This document shows positions 1 to 8,355 of a DNA stretch of 64,000 nucleotides, piece after piece. The stretch spans positions 372,001-436,000 of the forward strand of contig NZ_JAGINU010000004.1 of NCBI RefSeq assembly GCF_017876315.1. Direction: 5' to 3'. Every line of letters starts with the position of its first letter. Position 1 is the first letter of the stretch. Source of the DNA: Pseudonocardia parietis. Lineage in GTDB: Bacteria; Actinomycetota; Actinomycetes; Mycobacteriales; Pseudonocardiaceae. The translations under genes and the position numbers were made by a program. Under the pieces are notes generated by a model, which had not been told where the DNA came from, searched no databases, and saw only the letters and a program-made list of their open reading frames with translations.

Positions 1-354
1 GCGCGCGCTGGTGGCAGTGGCGCGGGCACGGGAGAGTGACTGGCGCAAGCGATTGAGGTCGCGGAATCGTTGATCGATGTCGGCGAGGTGCGCATCGAGC
101 AACGCCAGGACGCGGCCGCAGGGTTGCTCGCCGCCACGCTGGAGATCAAGAATTTCCTTGATCTCATCGAGATGCAGGCCGAGGGTCTTCGCTTGGCGTA
201 CGAAGCGCAGCACGTCGAGATCGTTCTCGGTGAAGACCCGGTATCCGGCCTCGGTCCGCTCGGCGGCGGGCAACAGCCCCTTGGCTTCCCACAGGCGGAC
301 CGCCTTGGCGCTCACACCGGCGGCGTCGGCCGCCGCGCCGACCGTCATTCGCAT
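1..354 (-). CDS. MerR-family regulator (partial, runs off left edge)
   Basis: The reading frame stays open from the ATG at 354 to base 1, so 118 residues are visible and the C-terminus is outside the window. The N-terminus has the MerR winged-helix pattern: MTVGAAADAAGVSAKAVRLW, a glycine-leucine-proline wing, then GYRVFTENDLDVLRFV, followed by a dimerisation helix. A GAGGAG ribosome site lies just upstream of the ATG. The gene is divergent from the MFS gene at 586, with a MerR-type dyad between them, so it probably controls that pump. The effector-binding end is not visible, so the inducer is unknown. Confidence 0.85.
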   Translation of the reverse strand, partial: MRMTVGAAADAAGVSAKAVRLWEAKGLLPAAERTEAGYRVFTENDLDVLRFVRQAKTLGLHLDEIKEILDLQRGGEQPCGRVLALLDAHLADIDQRFRDLNRLRQSLSRARATATSAR

Positions 355-379
355 GACAGACCTCCTCGCATGATCACTC

Positions 380-411
380 TTGACCTTACCCCTGGGGGAA
401 GGTCCTAGCGT
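380..411 (+). promoter_or_regulatory. MerR-type operator/promoter of the MFS gene
   Basis: A near-perfect dyad, GACCTT-ACCCC-T-GGGGG-AAGGTC, spans 382-404. TTGACC (380-385) can serve as -35 and TAGCGT (406-411) as -10, with a 20-bp spacer. Such a long spacer with a central dyad is characteristic of promoters twisted open by MerR proteins; the ACCTTnCCC...GGGnAAGGT form resembles CueR-like sites. Confidence 0.65.
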
Positions 412-585
412 CCGGTCGGGCGTCGAGCCGTCCGACCCGACCGGAAGCGAAGTGCAGTGTTCGTTCAGTCAGAGGCCCTGATCGCCAGGGTGCTCGCCAT
501 CGCCCGCAGGAGGGTTCCTGCGCACCTCGCGTCGACCCCTGCAGGCGCCGCCGGGCCTCGGCAGCACCCCTCGGGCAGGTGCCGA

Positions 586-1809
586 GTGAGCGCTACGCCC
601 CGCCGGGTCGGGATGCGCACGGTGTTCGCCCACCCCGGCTACCGGCGCTTGTGGTCGGCGCGCACGGTGTCGCAGTGCGGGGACATCTTCGCGACGGTGG
701 CATTGGCCCTGTTGGTGTTCGACCTGACCGGCTCGGCGCTGGGCGTGAGCGCGGTGGTGTTTGCTGAGATCCTTCCGGTCCTGTTGCTCGCGCCGCTGGC
801 GGGCACCCTGGTCGACCGGCTGCCCCGGATCCGGATCATGATCGCCGCGGACGTGTGGCGTGCCCTGCTGGCCGGGTCGCTGATCCTGCTCGGCGACCAC
901 GTCGTCGCGGTGTATGTGATCGCGTTCGGGCTCTCTGTCGGGGCAGTCCTGTTCAACCCCGCAGCCAACAGCGCCGTGCCCGCGCTGGTCGACGACAGCG
1001 AGCTCGTCGCGGCCAACAGCGGCATCTGGACCGCCGCAGTACTGAGCCAGATCGCCCTGGCCCCGCTCGCCGGGCTGCTCTACACCGCGCTCGGCCCCGC
1101 CCCGGCGTTCGGGATCAACGCGGCCAGCTTCGTGGCCAGTGCAGTCCTGCTCACCGGGCTGCGGTTACCGGCCACGCCCCGCTCGACCGCACGGCGCGGT
1201 TTCTTTGCCGACGCCGTGGACGGGGTGCGGGTACTGGCCTCGGACCGGTTGCTGCGGGCACTGGGCGCGGGCCAGCTCCTCGCGGCCCTGTCGGCCGGTG
1301 CAACGAGTGCCTTGCTGGTGGTGCTCGCCCGGGAGCACCTGGCCCTGCCGCCGTCGGGCTACGGGCTACTGCTGGGTGCGATCGGCGTCGGCGCAGTCCT
1401 GGGCCCGTTGGTGGTGAGCCGGCAGCTGAGCGATCCGCGACGCCCGGCGTTCGTGTTCGGCCCCTACGTGCTCCGCGGCCTGGTCGACCTTGTGCTCGCG
1501 ACGTTCACCGCGTTCCCGGTCGCCCTGGTCGCCCTGGCGGTCTACGGGCTGGGCACCTCCACCGGCGCGGTCACCTTCAACTCCCTGCTGCAAGCCCACA
1601 CCCCCGCACACCTGCGCGGACGGATCTTCGCCGGCTTCGACGTGTTCTGGCAGCTGGGCCGGCTCGTGTCCCTGCTCCTGGGTGGTCTGCTCGCCGCCGC
1701 GCTCGGTATCCAGGCCGTCTACCTCCTCGGTGGGCTCCTGCTCCTGGCGGCCGCGGTGATCGGCTGGTTCGGCATCCGAGGCAACGCCCTGAGCTCGCCG
1801 ACCGGGTAG
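586..1809 (+). CDS. MFS transporter (EntS/MFS_3-like)
   Basis: A 407-residue polytopic protein with about 12 hydrophobic segments and an MFS loop between TM2 and TM3 (LVDRLPRIR). Its N-terminus (FAHPGYRRLWSARTVSQCGD) matches the MFS_3 group of exporters related to the enterobactin exporter EntS. The frame is open from GTG 457, but GTG 586 has a nearby GGCAGG and fits the usual start of the family; ATG 613 is also possible. It lies downstream of the MerR-type promoter and is probably an inducible efflux pump. The substrate is unknown. Confidence 0.8.
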   Translation: MSATPRRVGMRTVFAHPGYRRLWSARTVSQCGDIFATVALALLVFDLTGSALGVSAVVFAEILPVLLLAPLAGTLVDRLPRIRIMIAADVWRALLAGSLILLGDHVVAVYVIAFGLSVGAVLFNPAANSAVPALVDDSELVAANSGIWTAAVLSQIALAPLAGLLYTALGPAPAFGINAASFVASAVLLTGLRLPATPRSTARRGFFADAVDGVRVLASDRLLRALGAGQLLAALSAGATSALLVVLAREHLALPPSGYGLLLGAIGVGAVLGPLVVSRQLSDPRRPAFVFGPYVLRGLVDLVLATFTAFPVALVALAVYGLGTSTGAVTFNSLLQAHTPAHLRGRIFAGFDVFWQLGRLVSLLLGGLLAAALGIQAVYLLGGLLLLAAAVIGWFGIRGNALSSPTG

Positions 1810-1895
1810 CTATGTCCGGCCCGAGCGGCTGGTGACGCTCGTTGCACGCGGACACGAGGCTCGTCCCAGCACGGCCATGCACCGGATGCAGGGGC

Positions 1896-2420
1896 TTACG
1901 ACTGGGCTGGCGGCGCCGCGATGGTGAGCTGGCGCCGATGGTGGTCGAAGTGCTGGGTCCCGAAGTGGTAGACGTCGAGCACGCTCATCGTCGGGGTGAA
2001 ATAGGGGTCCCAGTCCGTCGGCACATACATGCTCAGGGCCAGACTTTGTTCGGTCTCGGTGGCGAGGCGACGTCGCAGCGAGGCGATGACGGCGTCCAGC
2101 AGTACGATCATGACGCGCGAGGGCAGTAGCCGCGCGGTGACGCAGGGGCCGAGGTAGTTGACTAGGTGAAAGGGACGGCGGGCCGCGTTGAGGGCGGTGG
2201 CGAACCCTCGGCTGTAGCCGAGGCGGCCGAGGGTTCGGACCAGAGGAAGCAGCGTCCGGACGACCCCGTATCCGAGGACCATGTGGATCAGCAGCTGCCG
2301 GTTCGTCCAGCGCGTGCCGCGCGTCGAGCGATGCAGATCGTCGAGCGAGGCCGTGGCGATGAGCTGGTGGAACTCGGCCTGGGCTCGCTGCATCTCCTCG
2401 CCGATGTCGTACGGTTCCAT
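1896..2420 (-). CDS. DinB-like (DinB_2) family protein
   Basis: A 174-residue protein with the layout of the DinB/YfiT four-helix bundle: an N-terminal helix with HQLIATASLDDLHRSTRGTRWTN and QLLIHMVLGYGVV, and a C-terminal DVYHFGTQHFDHHRRQL. The spaced histidines (first in LLIHM, later in the HFDHH cluster) are the expected metal ligands. The ATG at 2420 follows a GGAGG at ideal distance. Members include thiol-dependent transferases (mycothiol or bacillithiol) and uncharacterised stress proteins; the exact reaction cannot be told from sequence. Confidence 0.75.
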   Translation of the reverse strand: MEPYDIGEEMQRAQAEFHQLIATASLDDLHRSTRGTRWTNRQLLIHMVLGYGVVRTLLPLVRTLGRLGYSRGFATALNAARRPFHLVNYLGPCVTARLLPSRVMIVLLDAVIASLRRRLATETEQSLALSMYVPTDWDPYFTPTMSVLDVYHFGTQHFDHHRRQLTIAAPPAQS

Positions 2421-2481
2421 GCGACCGCCTCCGGCAACCGATGCTACTGCCGCCGCGACGGGACGGGTGCATACTGGTGTG

Positions 2482-2787
2482 ATGCGGGTGGAGCTGCTGG
2501 TGGTACCGAACTGCCCGCACGAGGACATCGCCTCCACACGTCTCCGCCAGGCCCTCGACGACACCGGAAATGCCGGTACCCCTGTCGAAGTCCGGACCGT
2601 GATCGCCGAGACCGTCGACGCAACCCCGCAGTTCGCGGGATCACCCACCATCCTGATCGACGGAGCAGACCCGTTCGCCGAGCAAGCCACCGGGCCAGGC
2701 GCATTCGCGTGCCGCGTCTATCGCTGCGAGGCCGGGTTATCGGGCGCCCCGTCGGTGGAGCAGCTGCGGAGGGTGTTGCGTCGCTGA
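2482..2787 (+). CDS. Small thioredoxin-like / MerB-like conserved protein
   Basis: A 101-residue protein starting MRVELLVVPNCPHEDIASTR, with a beta-strand, an NCPH motif where thioredoxins carry CxxC, and SPTILIDGADPFA resembling the strand around the thioredoxin cis-proline. A second cysteine pair (ACRVYRC) lies near the C-terminus. Similar actinobacterial proteins are often labelled alkylmercury-lyase-like, but the MerB catalytic domain is absent here. No Shine-Dalgarno is visible and CATACT sits 7 nt before the ATG, so the transcript may be leaderless. It is divergent from the DinB-like gene. Confidence 0.6.
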   Translation: MRVELLVVPNCPHEDIASTRLRQALDDTGNAGTPVEVRTVIAETVDATPQFAGSPTILIDGADPFAEQATGPGAFACRVYRCEAGLSGAPSVEQLRRVLRR

Positions 2788-2832
2788 GACCTGCCGTGGC
2801 AACGCGCTGCCGGCACGTTCATAGTTGCTTGG

Positions 2833-3402
2833 TCAGCTGCTCGCCGGTGCTCCGGCGCGCGCTTTCTCCTCGACGGAGGCGTTGACGACCTGAACCTTGT
2901 CGCCGTCGGCGAGGTCGTTGAAGAACGCTTCTGCCTCGGGTAGGTCGAGCTTCACGCACCCGGCCGAGGCGCGTTCGCGATCTCCGCCGTGGAAGGCGAC
3001 TCCACCGTCGGCGAAGAAGACAGCCCACGGCATCGGTTCGGGGTTGCCGTCGGGGCCGGTGAACTCGCCACTGACATGGTCCTTGTTCTTGCGGTACACG
3101 CGGAACGAGTGCCCGAGCGGGGTTTCCTGCCCGGCTCCGCCCGAGGCGATCGGGACCGGGCCTCGGGTGACTCGGCCGTCGCGGATCAGCCATGCTCGCT
3201 GCGATTCGAGATCGACACACGCGCGGGCCGAGACCGAGCACGGAGTGCCGGGCGCCACCGGCTCGGCGTGCGCCTGGGCGGCGACGTCACTGTTCTCGGT
3301 ATCGGCGAGCGCGGTACCGGCGAGGCCGATCCCGGCCGCCGTCACCAGGCCCGCCACCACGAGCCGGCCGAACCGGGTCCGCAGCGTCGCCGTGCTCCGC
3401 AT
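2833..3402 (-). CDS. Secreted L,D-transpeptidase (YkuD domain)
   Basis: A 189-residue exported protein: a basic start and hydrophobic segment ending in ALA, then a Cys pair (PGTPCSVSARACVDL), then a YkuD catalytic domain. The active-site signature is present as AFHGG followed by ASAGCVKL, with catalytic Cys, His and Ser-Gly context. It would form or exchange 3-3 peptidoglycan cross-links outside the membrane. ATG 3402 is preferred over GTG 3408 because GAGGAG is well placed for it. A close paralogue lies at 15431-15952 with the same N-terminal Cys pair. The domain is shorter than the mycobacterial multi-domain Ldt proteins. Confidence 0.88.
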   Translation of the reverse strand: MRSTATLRTRFGRLVVAGLVTAAGIGLAGTALADTENSDVAAQAHAEPVAPGTPCSVSARACVDLESQRAWLIRDGRVTRGPVPIASGGAGQETPLGHSFRVYRKNKDHVSGEFTGPDGNPEPMPWAVFFADGGVAFHGGDRERASAGCVKLDLPEAEAFFNDLADGDKVQVVNASVEEKARAGAPASS

Positions 3403-3777
3403 TCGCACTCCTCATCTTTGGTCGCGCTACACCACCGGGCGTGACGGGGGCGAGCGCCCTCCTGTCACGTAAGACGTCCGGAAGCGTCCGAGGTTGTCAC
3501 GCAGCGGTGCCGTCCCTGTCGCTGTCCGTGTCTCCACCGGAGAAGACGACATCCGGGCGCAGATCGACGACCTCGGCGCATGGCCGTTGCACGCGCTGGG
3601 CGATGTCGGCGCGGCCGGGGCGGATCTACGTGCCCGACCGCGTCCGCCGGCGACGGTCATCGTCGGCGAGTCCATCCGCACTCGGCGCCGTCACCGACAA
3701 TGGCGAGCGGATCGTCGGGCACGCCCCCCGATGCCGCGCTCCGGCGTGCCGATCCCCGTTGGTACGGTCCGGTTACT
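3403..3777. other. Gap without convincing gene
   Basis: A 375-base stretch between the transpeptidase and the His-rich protein gene. Short open frames exist on both strands, but their proteins are arginine/proline-rich, have no recognisable fold and no good ribosome site. It may hold the promoters of the two divergent flanking genes. Confidence 0.5.
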
Positions 3778-4269
3778 GTGAGCGACACCGTCGGCGAGCT
3801 GAAAACCCGAGCACCGGGTTTCGCTATTCGCCGGTTCGTCCTTTTTGTCGCTCTGGCCGCAGTCGCGCTGATTTGTGGACTGCACCCGGTCGCGTCGGCG
3901 CACGGGCCTGAGCTCATGGTCGGAGGGCCACCGGCGCAGTCGGCGGATCAGCAGCTGTTCGCGAGTGCCGCGGTCGATCAGTCGTCGTCGCACCAACACG
4001 ACGAAGCCGGGACCGAGGGCTCCGGTGCGCCGCATCCGGATCACGATGCTCCGGTCTGCCATGACGCCGGCAGCCATGACGAGTCGACTCTGACCGCTCG
4101 CGGGGATCGCCCCGTCCTGCCCGATGTCGTCGCGGGAGCGGGCATCGACGTCCGTGTGGTGGCTGCACCTCGTGCACCCCCGTGGATGGTCGGCGCGGTC
4201 GAGACCGCGCCCGCTCGCCCGGAAGGCGGGCGGCACCACCTGACGCTGGCACAGATCTCTCGGACGTAG
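3778..4269 (+). CDS. Secreted or membrane-anchored His-rich protein
   Basis: A 163-residue protein starting at GTG 3778. A hydrophobic stretch (FVLFVALAAVALICGLHPV) acts as signal or anchor, followed by a central part rich in His, Asp and Glu (HQHDEAGTEG, HPDHDAPVCHDAGSHDE). It ends ...QISRT, reminiscent of DUF6153 proteins such as that at 9081-9536. The His-rich segment suggests metal binding, perhaps copper, in the cell envelope; this is inference. No Shine-Dalgarno is seen, and TACGGT 10 nt before the start may give a leaderless transcript. Confidence 0.55.
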   Translation: MSDTVGELKTRAPGFAIRRFVLFVALAAVALICGLHPVASAHGPELMVGGPPAQSADQQLFASAAVDQSSSHQHDEAGTEGSGAPHPDHDAPVCHDAGSHDESTLTARGDRPVLPDVVAGAGIDVRVVAAPRAPPWMVGAVETAPARPEGGRHHLTLAQISRT

Positions 4270-4333
4270 AGGCCAGGCGACCTCGGACTCTCACCCCTGG
4301 TCGCCGTCTCCTCCCGTCCCATCACCGCTCCCT

Positions 4334-4354
4334 GGCGCGGCGTGTCGCCGCGCC
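4334..4354. promoter_or_regulatory. Perfect 9-bp hairpin in the leader of the PLP-enzyme gene
   Basis: GGCGCGGCG (4334-4342), loop TGT, CGCCGCGCC (4346-4354). The hairpin ends 18 nt before the ATG of the next gene and just before its GAGG ribosome site. It could affect translation initiation or act as an attenuator. No T-run follows. Confidence 0.45.
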
Positions 4355-4372
4355 TGAATGAGGTCTGTCGTC

Positions 4373-5476
4373 ATGTCTCTACCCTTTACGACCCTCCCCC
4401 TCGATGGCCCAGGCGTCGCGCCCCGGCGCTGCGTGAACTTGACCGACGTCGTCGGTTCCACCCCGACGGTGTGGATCGACGCGCCGTTCGCCTCCGGCGG
4501 GCGGGGCTTCTGGGCCAAGCTCGAGGGCACCAACCCCGGCGGGATCAAGGACCGCCCCGCCCTGCACATGGTCGAGCGGGCACGCGAGCGCGGTGACCTG
4601 CAGCCGGGTGGCCGGATCGTCGAGTCGACCAGCGGAACCCTGGGGCTGGGCCTGGCCCTAGCCGGGATCGCCTACGGGCACCCGGTGACGCTGGTGTCCG
4701 ACCCGGGAATGGAACCGCTGATGTACCGCCTGCTGTGTGCCTACGGCGCAGAAGTGGTGACCGTGCAGAGCCCGGCGGCGTGCGGTGGGTGGCAGCAGGC
4801 CCGCCGCGAGCGCGTCGCCGAGGTGCTCGACCAGCATCCCGACGCGTGGTGCCCGGACCAGTACAACAACCCCGACAACGTGTCCGCCTACGCCCCACTG
4901 GCTGACGAGCTGCGCAGCCAACTCGGCCACATCGACGTGCTGGTCTGCTCGGTCGGCACCGGAGGACACTCGGCGGGCATCTCCCGCGCGCTGCGCCGGC
5001 ATCTGCCCGACCTCGAGGTCGTCGGCGTCGACACGGTGGGGTCGACGATCTTCGGACAGCCCGCGCGGCCGCGGCTGATGCGCGGGCTCGGTTCGAGCAT
5101 CCATCCGCGCAACGTCGACCACAGCATCTTCAGCGAGGTGCACTGGATCGCCGCTCACGAGGCGGTGTCGGCGTGCCGGGCGATGGCGTGTGCCAGCTAC
5201 TCCAGCGGAGGCTGGAGCGTCGGTGCAGTCGGCACGGTGGCCGGCTGGCTGGCCCGGACCCGACCGCAGGACACCCGGATCGCCGCGATCTTCCCCGACG
5301 GGCCGCAGCGCTACTTCGACACCGTCTACAACGACGAGTTCTGTGAGGCGCAGGGGCTCACGATCAGTGGCGCGCCCGTGCACGAGCCGGACGAGATCGA
5401 CCGATCGGACGCGGTCGAGGTCCACCGCTGGACCCGCTGCACCAGCGTGTTCGCACCCACCGGACCGGAGAGCTGA
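4373..5476 (+). CDS. PLP-dependent cysteine-synthase-family enzyme
   Basis: A 367-residue fold-type II PLP enzyme. The lysine that would bind PLP is in NPGGIKDRPA (about residue 59), the substrate-binding loop is ESTSGTLGLG, and a glycine-rich phosphate loop appears as VGTGGHSAG. It resembles O-acetylserine sulfhydrylase/SbnA relatives and is somewhat longer than the usual 310. The stop overlaps the ATG of an MFS gene by one base, so enzyme and exporter are translationally coupled, as in small-molecule production or detoxification pairs. ATG 4373 is chosen because GAGG lies 8 nt upstream; ATG 4358 has no ribosome site. The product could be cysteine, a diamino acid or sulfide; sequence does not decide. 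Confidence 0.75.
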   Translation: MSLPFTTLPLDGPGVAPRRCVNLTDVVGSTPTVWIDAPFASGGRGFWAKLEGTNPGGIKDRPALHMVERARERGDLQPGGRIVESTSGTLGLGLALAGIAYGHPVTLVSDPGMEPLMYRLLCAYGAEVVTVQSPAACGGWQQARRERVAEVLDQHPDAWCPDQYNNPDNVSAYAPLADELRSQLGHIDVLVCSVGTGGHSAGISRALRRHLPDLEVVGVDTVGSTIFGQPARPRLMRGLGSSIHPRNVDHSIFSEVHWIAAHEAVSACRAMACASYSSGGWSVGAVGTVAGWLARTRPQDTRIAAIFPDGPQRYFDTVYNDEFCEAQGLTISGAPVHEPDEIDRSDAVEVHRWTRCTSVFAPTGPES

Positions 5477-6942
5477 TGCGGGTGCTCGACAGGTACCGGT
5501 CGTTCGATCGGCCGGTCCAGCTGCTGCTGCTCAACCAGCTGACCATCAACCTCGGCTTCTACATGCTCATCCCGTACCTGGCCGATCACCTGTCCCAGGG
5601 CCTGGGGCTTTCGGTGCTGCTCGTCGGGGTGATCCTGGGGGTGCGCAACTTCTCCCAGCAGGGCATGTTCCTGGTGGGGGGCAGCCTGGCCGACCGGTTC
5701 GGCTACAAGCCGATGATCGTGGCCGGGTGCGCCTTGCGGACCGGCGGGTTCGCGCTGCTCGGTCTGGTCGACAACGTGACGACCCTGGTCGTGGCTTCGG
5801 CCGCGACCGGGTTCGCCGGGGCGCTGTTCAACCCGGCCGTGCGCGCCTACATCGCCCGCGATGCCGGGGAACGCCGGGTCGAGGCGTTCGCGCTGTTCAG
5901 CGTGTTCTACCAAGCGGGCATCGTGGTCGGCCCGCTCGTGGGTCTGCTGCTGACCGGGATCGACTTCACTGTGACCTGCCTGGTGGCGGCGGCGGTGTTC
6001 GCGGTGCTCACGGTGCTGCAGATCCGGGCGCTGCCGGCCCGTGGAGGCGACGCCGACGGGGGGACCGAAGCGGATCGGCGGCCGGTCCTAGGCCAGTGGC
6101 GCGACGTCGCCGCGACCCGCGGGTTCCTGCCGTTCTCGGTGGCGATGATCGGCACCTACGTCTTGTCCTACCAGGTGTATCTGGCGCTGCCGCTGCACGC
6201 CCGGACACTGGCCGGGCAGGGCGACCTGGGCACGGCGCTGGTGACCGCGCTCTACGTCGTCTCCGGCGGTGTCACCATCGCCGCGCAGATGAAGGTCACC
6301 GCGTGGTGTCGTGCGCGCTGGGGCCCGGCCGGTTCGCTCAGTCGTGGCCTCGTCGTGCTCGGTGCGGCGTTCGTGCCCCTGCTGCTCGCCGATGCCCTGC
6401 TCGTCGTGCTCCCCGAGGTCGGCGCGGTGGCCGCGACGGTGGTGGGGGTGGCGGCGTTGCTGGCGACGGCGGCGCTGCTCGCGATCGGGACCGCCGTGGT
6501 CCTGCCGTTCGAGATGGACACCATCGTCGGGCTCGCGCGCAACCGGCTCGTCGCGACCCACTACGGCTTCTACAACACCGTGTGCGGGGTGGGGATCCTG
6601 CTCGGGAACGCGGGGACGGGCTGGGCGATCGATCTCGCCCGCTCCGCCGGGGCCCCCTACGCGCCGTGGCTGGTGCTGCTGGTGATCGGGCTGCTGTGTG
6701 GGCTGGCCCTGGCCGTGCTGTATCGGCGTGGCCTGCTCACCGCCCCCGACGACGACAGTGGGGCGGCGCCCACCGGGTCGGCTGCCGATCCGGCGACCAT
6801 CCGGCTGCGGGTGGTCGACCAGCACGACGACCGGCCGACGCACCCGCTGCCACGCGTCCGCCCGGGCGAACACGGAGCGGCTGCAGCGTCGACGCAGACA
6901 CGCCCCCTGGCTGATCTGCCTGGCGCCGTCCGGCGTCGGTGA
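5476..6942 (+). CDS. MFS transporter coupled to the PLP enzyme
   Basis: A 488-residue, 12-TM major facilitator of the drug:H+ antiporter 1 type. The MFS signature appears after TM2 as GGSLADRFGYKP, with internal motif NPAVRAYIARDAGERR. The long hydrophilic C-terminal tail (about 60 residues after the last TM) is unusual. It overlaps the upstream enzyme gene as TGATG. It probably exports the enzyme's product or a related toxic metabolite. A strong terminator follows immediately. Confidence 0.8.
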   Translation: MRVLDRYRSFDRPVQLLLLNQLTINLGFYMLIPYLADHLSQGLGLSVLLVGVILGVRNFSQQGMFLVGGSLADRFGYKPMIVAGCALRTGGFALLGLVDNVTTLVVASAATGFAGALFNPAVRAYIARDAGERRVEAFALFSVFYQAGIVVGPLVGLLLTGIDFTVTCLVAAAVFAVLTVLQIRALPARGGDADGGTEADRRPVLGQWRDVAATRGFLPFSVAMIGTYVLSYQVYLALPLHARTLAGQGDLGTALVTALYVVSGGVTIAAQMKVTAWCRARWGPAGSLSRGLVVLGAAFVPLLLADALLVVLPEVGAVAATVVGVAALLATAALLAIGTAVVLPFEMDTIVGLARNRLVATHYGFYNTVCGVGILLGNAGTGWAIDLARSAGAPYAPWLVLLVIGLLCGLALAVLYRRGLLTAPDDDSGAAPTGSAADPATIRLRVVDQHDDRPTHPLPRVRPGEHGAAAASTQTRPLADLPGAVRRR

Positions 6943-6950
6943 CCACCTGC

Positions 6951-6979
6951 CGGGGGTGGGGTCCACGACCCCACCCCCG
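6951..6979. terminator. Bidirectional terminator, perfect 13-bp stem
   Basis: CGGGGGTGGGGTC (6951-6963), loop CAC, GACCCCACCCCCG (6967-6979). It lies between the convergent MFS (+) and F510_1955-type (-) genes and probably stops transcription from both sides. Confidence 0.8.
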
Positions 6980-7033
6980 CAGAGTGACAGGACGACGACA
7001 TCCCGTGGCGTCTCGCCGATGGGCGAATGCCGG

Positions 7034-7957
7034 TCAGGCGAGTCGCTGCAGTGTCGCGCCGCCGTCGGTGGACTGCTCGACGCCGTCGTCGGTCACGACC
7101 GTCAGTCGGCCTCCGGGCTCGGCGGTGATCGCCTGCGGTGGGCTCGCGGTGCCGCCACGACGCTGCCAGGTCACGCCCTGGTCGGTGCTGGCGTGCACCG
7201 TTCCGTCCGGTCCGATCCCGTACACGGTGCCGTCGTCGGCCCATGCCAGGTAGGCCAGCAGCGGGCTGTCGGCGACGGTGGTGAAGGTGGCGCCGCTGTC
7301 ACGGCTGGCCACGACTCCGTCCTCGGTGGTGGCCAGGATCCGGGTGCCGTCCCCGGGGGCCAGGGCGACGTCAAGGGCGGCCAGCGGGGTGCGTTCCTGC
7401 CAGGTTCGTCCGCTGTCGCTGCTGGTCATCAGGAGCCCGCGGGTGGCGTCGAGGCCGACGACGGCCGTGCCGTCGACGTCGAGAGCGTGGAAGTCGACCT
7501 GGCCGTGCAGGCTGACCGGCTCCCACGTCGCACCGCCGTCGGTGCTGCGGACCAGGCCGAGCGGGTTCGGCGTGCTGGTGTCCTGGGGGGCGGGGTGGCC
7601 GCTGGCCAGATACGCCGCCGGCCCGGCGACGGTGAAGCCCATCAGATCCGGCCCGCCGGTCTGTGGCGAGTCCTGGCGCGGGGCCAGTGTCCCCTCGCCG
7701 GTGAGGCCGAACAGACCGTGGTGGCCTGCGATGACGATGCCGCCGTCGGCGGGGTCGACCCCGACCCCGTGGACGTGACCGACCTGGTCGAACAGGCTCG
7801 TGGTGTCGGCAGCGGCGGGGGAGGTGTCCGGCTGAGCCGGTCCGCCACAGCCGGCCAGCAGCACGGCGATGCCGGCGGTGAGCAGGGCATGGGCGGGGCG
7901 GTATCGAGTCCTGCGGCGGTGGGGGTTCGGGTGGGGTACGGGTTGTCTGTCGATCAT
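7034..7957 (-). CDS. Lipoprotein with BNR/sialidase-like repeats (F510_1955 family)
   Basis: A 307-residue exported lipoprotein. The lipobox LLAGCGG lies near residue 37 after a basic, hydrophobic signal. The mature part is a beta-propeller with repeated Asp-box motifs (STDGGATW, SSDSGRTW, SRDSGATF, STDQGVTW, STDGGATL). The VGHVHGVGVDPADG start is typical of the F510_1955 glycosylhydrolase-like family, commonly found near copper-handling DUF305 and DUF6153 genes in actinobacteria. Catalytic activity is unproven; a role in envelope metal or thiol homeostasis is inferred from neighbours only. Confidence 0.8.
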   Translation of the reverse strand: MIDRQPVPHPNPHRRRTRYRPAHALLTAGIAVLLAGCGGPAQPDTSPAAADTTSLFDQVGHVHGVGVDPADGGIVIAGHHGLFGLTGEGTLAPRQDSPQTGGPDLMGFTVAGPAAYLASGHPAPQDTSTPNPLGLVRSTDGGATWEPVSLHGQVDFHALDVDGTAVVGLDATRGLLMTSSDSGRTWQERTPLAALDVALAPGDGTRILATTEDGVVASRDSGATFTTVADSPLLAYLAWADDGTVYGIGPDGTVHASTDQGVTWQRRGGTASPPQAITAEPGGRLTVVTDDGVEQSTDGGATLQRLA

Positions 7958-8059
7958 CAGCAGCGGTGGTTCCTCTTCAGCCGGGTCGTGCTCCGGCAGC
8001 GCGGTGAGCTCGGCGGGCCGAGCCGTGAACAGGATGGGGAGACCGTCCTGGCTGCGCGG

Positions 8060-8236
8060 TCATCGACCGTCGCCACATGTCGTGCGGCGCTCGGCAGCGG
8101 GCGTGCGGGCAGACAGCGCTCGCACCGCGCACCCGAGCAGACAGCGCAGAACCGCACGACCGGGCTCGGACGTGGCGACCGCGATCACGGCAGACAGCGG
8201 ACCTCGGGCAGCGGGCCGACTCGCGCTCTTCGCCAT
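8060..8236 (-). CDS. Small hypothetical protein with strong ribosome site
   Basis: A 58-residue frame starting MAKSASRPAARG, with GGAGG seven nt before the ATG. The middle is mildly hydrophobic (AVIAVATSEPGRAVLRCLLG) and it holds three cysteines. It lies just downstream of the 20-bp inverted repeat at 8254-8308 and upstream of the F510_1955-type gene on the same strand, so it could be the first gene of that transcript. No family is recognised; it is kept because of the ribosome site and position. Confidence 0.4.
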   Translation of the reverse strand: MAKSASRPAARGPLSAVIAVATSEPGRAVLRCLLGCAVRALSARTPAAERRTTCGDGR

Positions 8237-8253
8237 CGGACAGCCTCCATCGT

Positions 8254-8308
8254 CGATACGGGCGGGGGGTATGCTACGGCCCACGGTACATACCCCCCGC
8301 CCGTATCG
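8254..8308. promoter_or_regulatory. Perfect 20-bp inverted repeat, candidate CsoR/CstR-type operator
   Basis: CGATACGGGCGGGGGGTATG (8254-8273) and its exact reverse complement (8289-8308) flank a 15-bp spacer. The core GGGGGGTATG...CATACCCCCC shares the TACCCC/GGGGTA half-site with the dyads at 10165-10178 and 10604-10629. It sits between the end of the DUF305 gene and the start of the minus-strand genes at 8236 and 7957, so it may be their operator. The large stem could also terminate DUF305 transcription. Confidence 0.6.
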
Positions 8309-8355
8309 GCCAGGGTGAGAGCGACCGTTCGGCGCCGGCTCACCCCGACCGGGTG

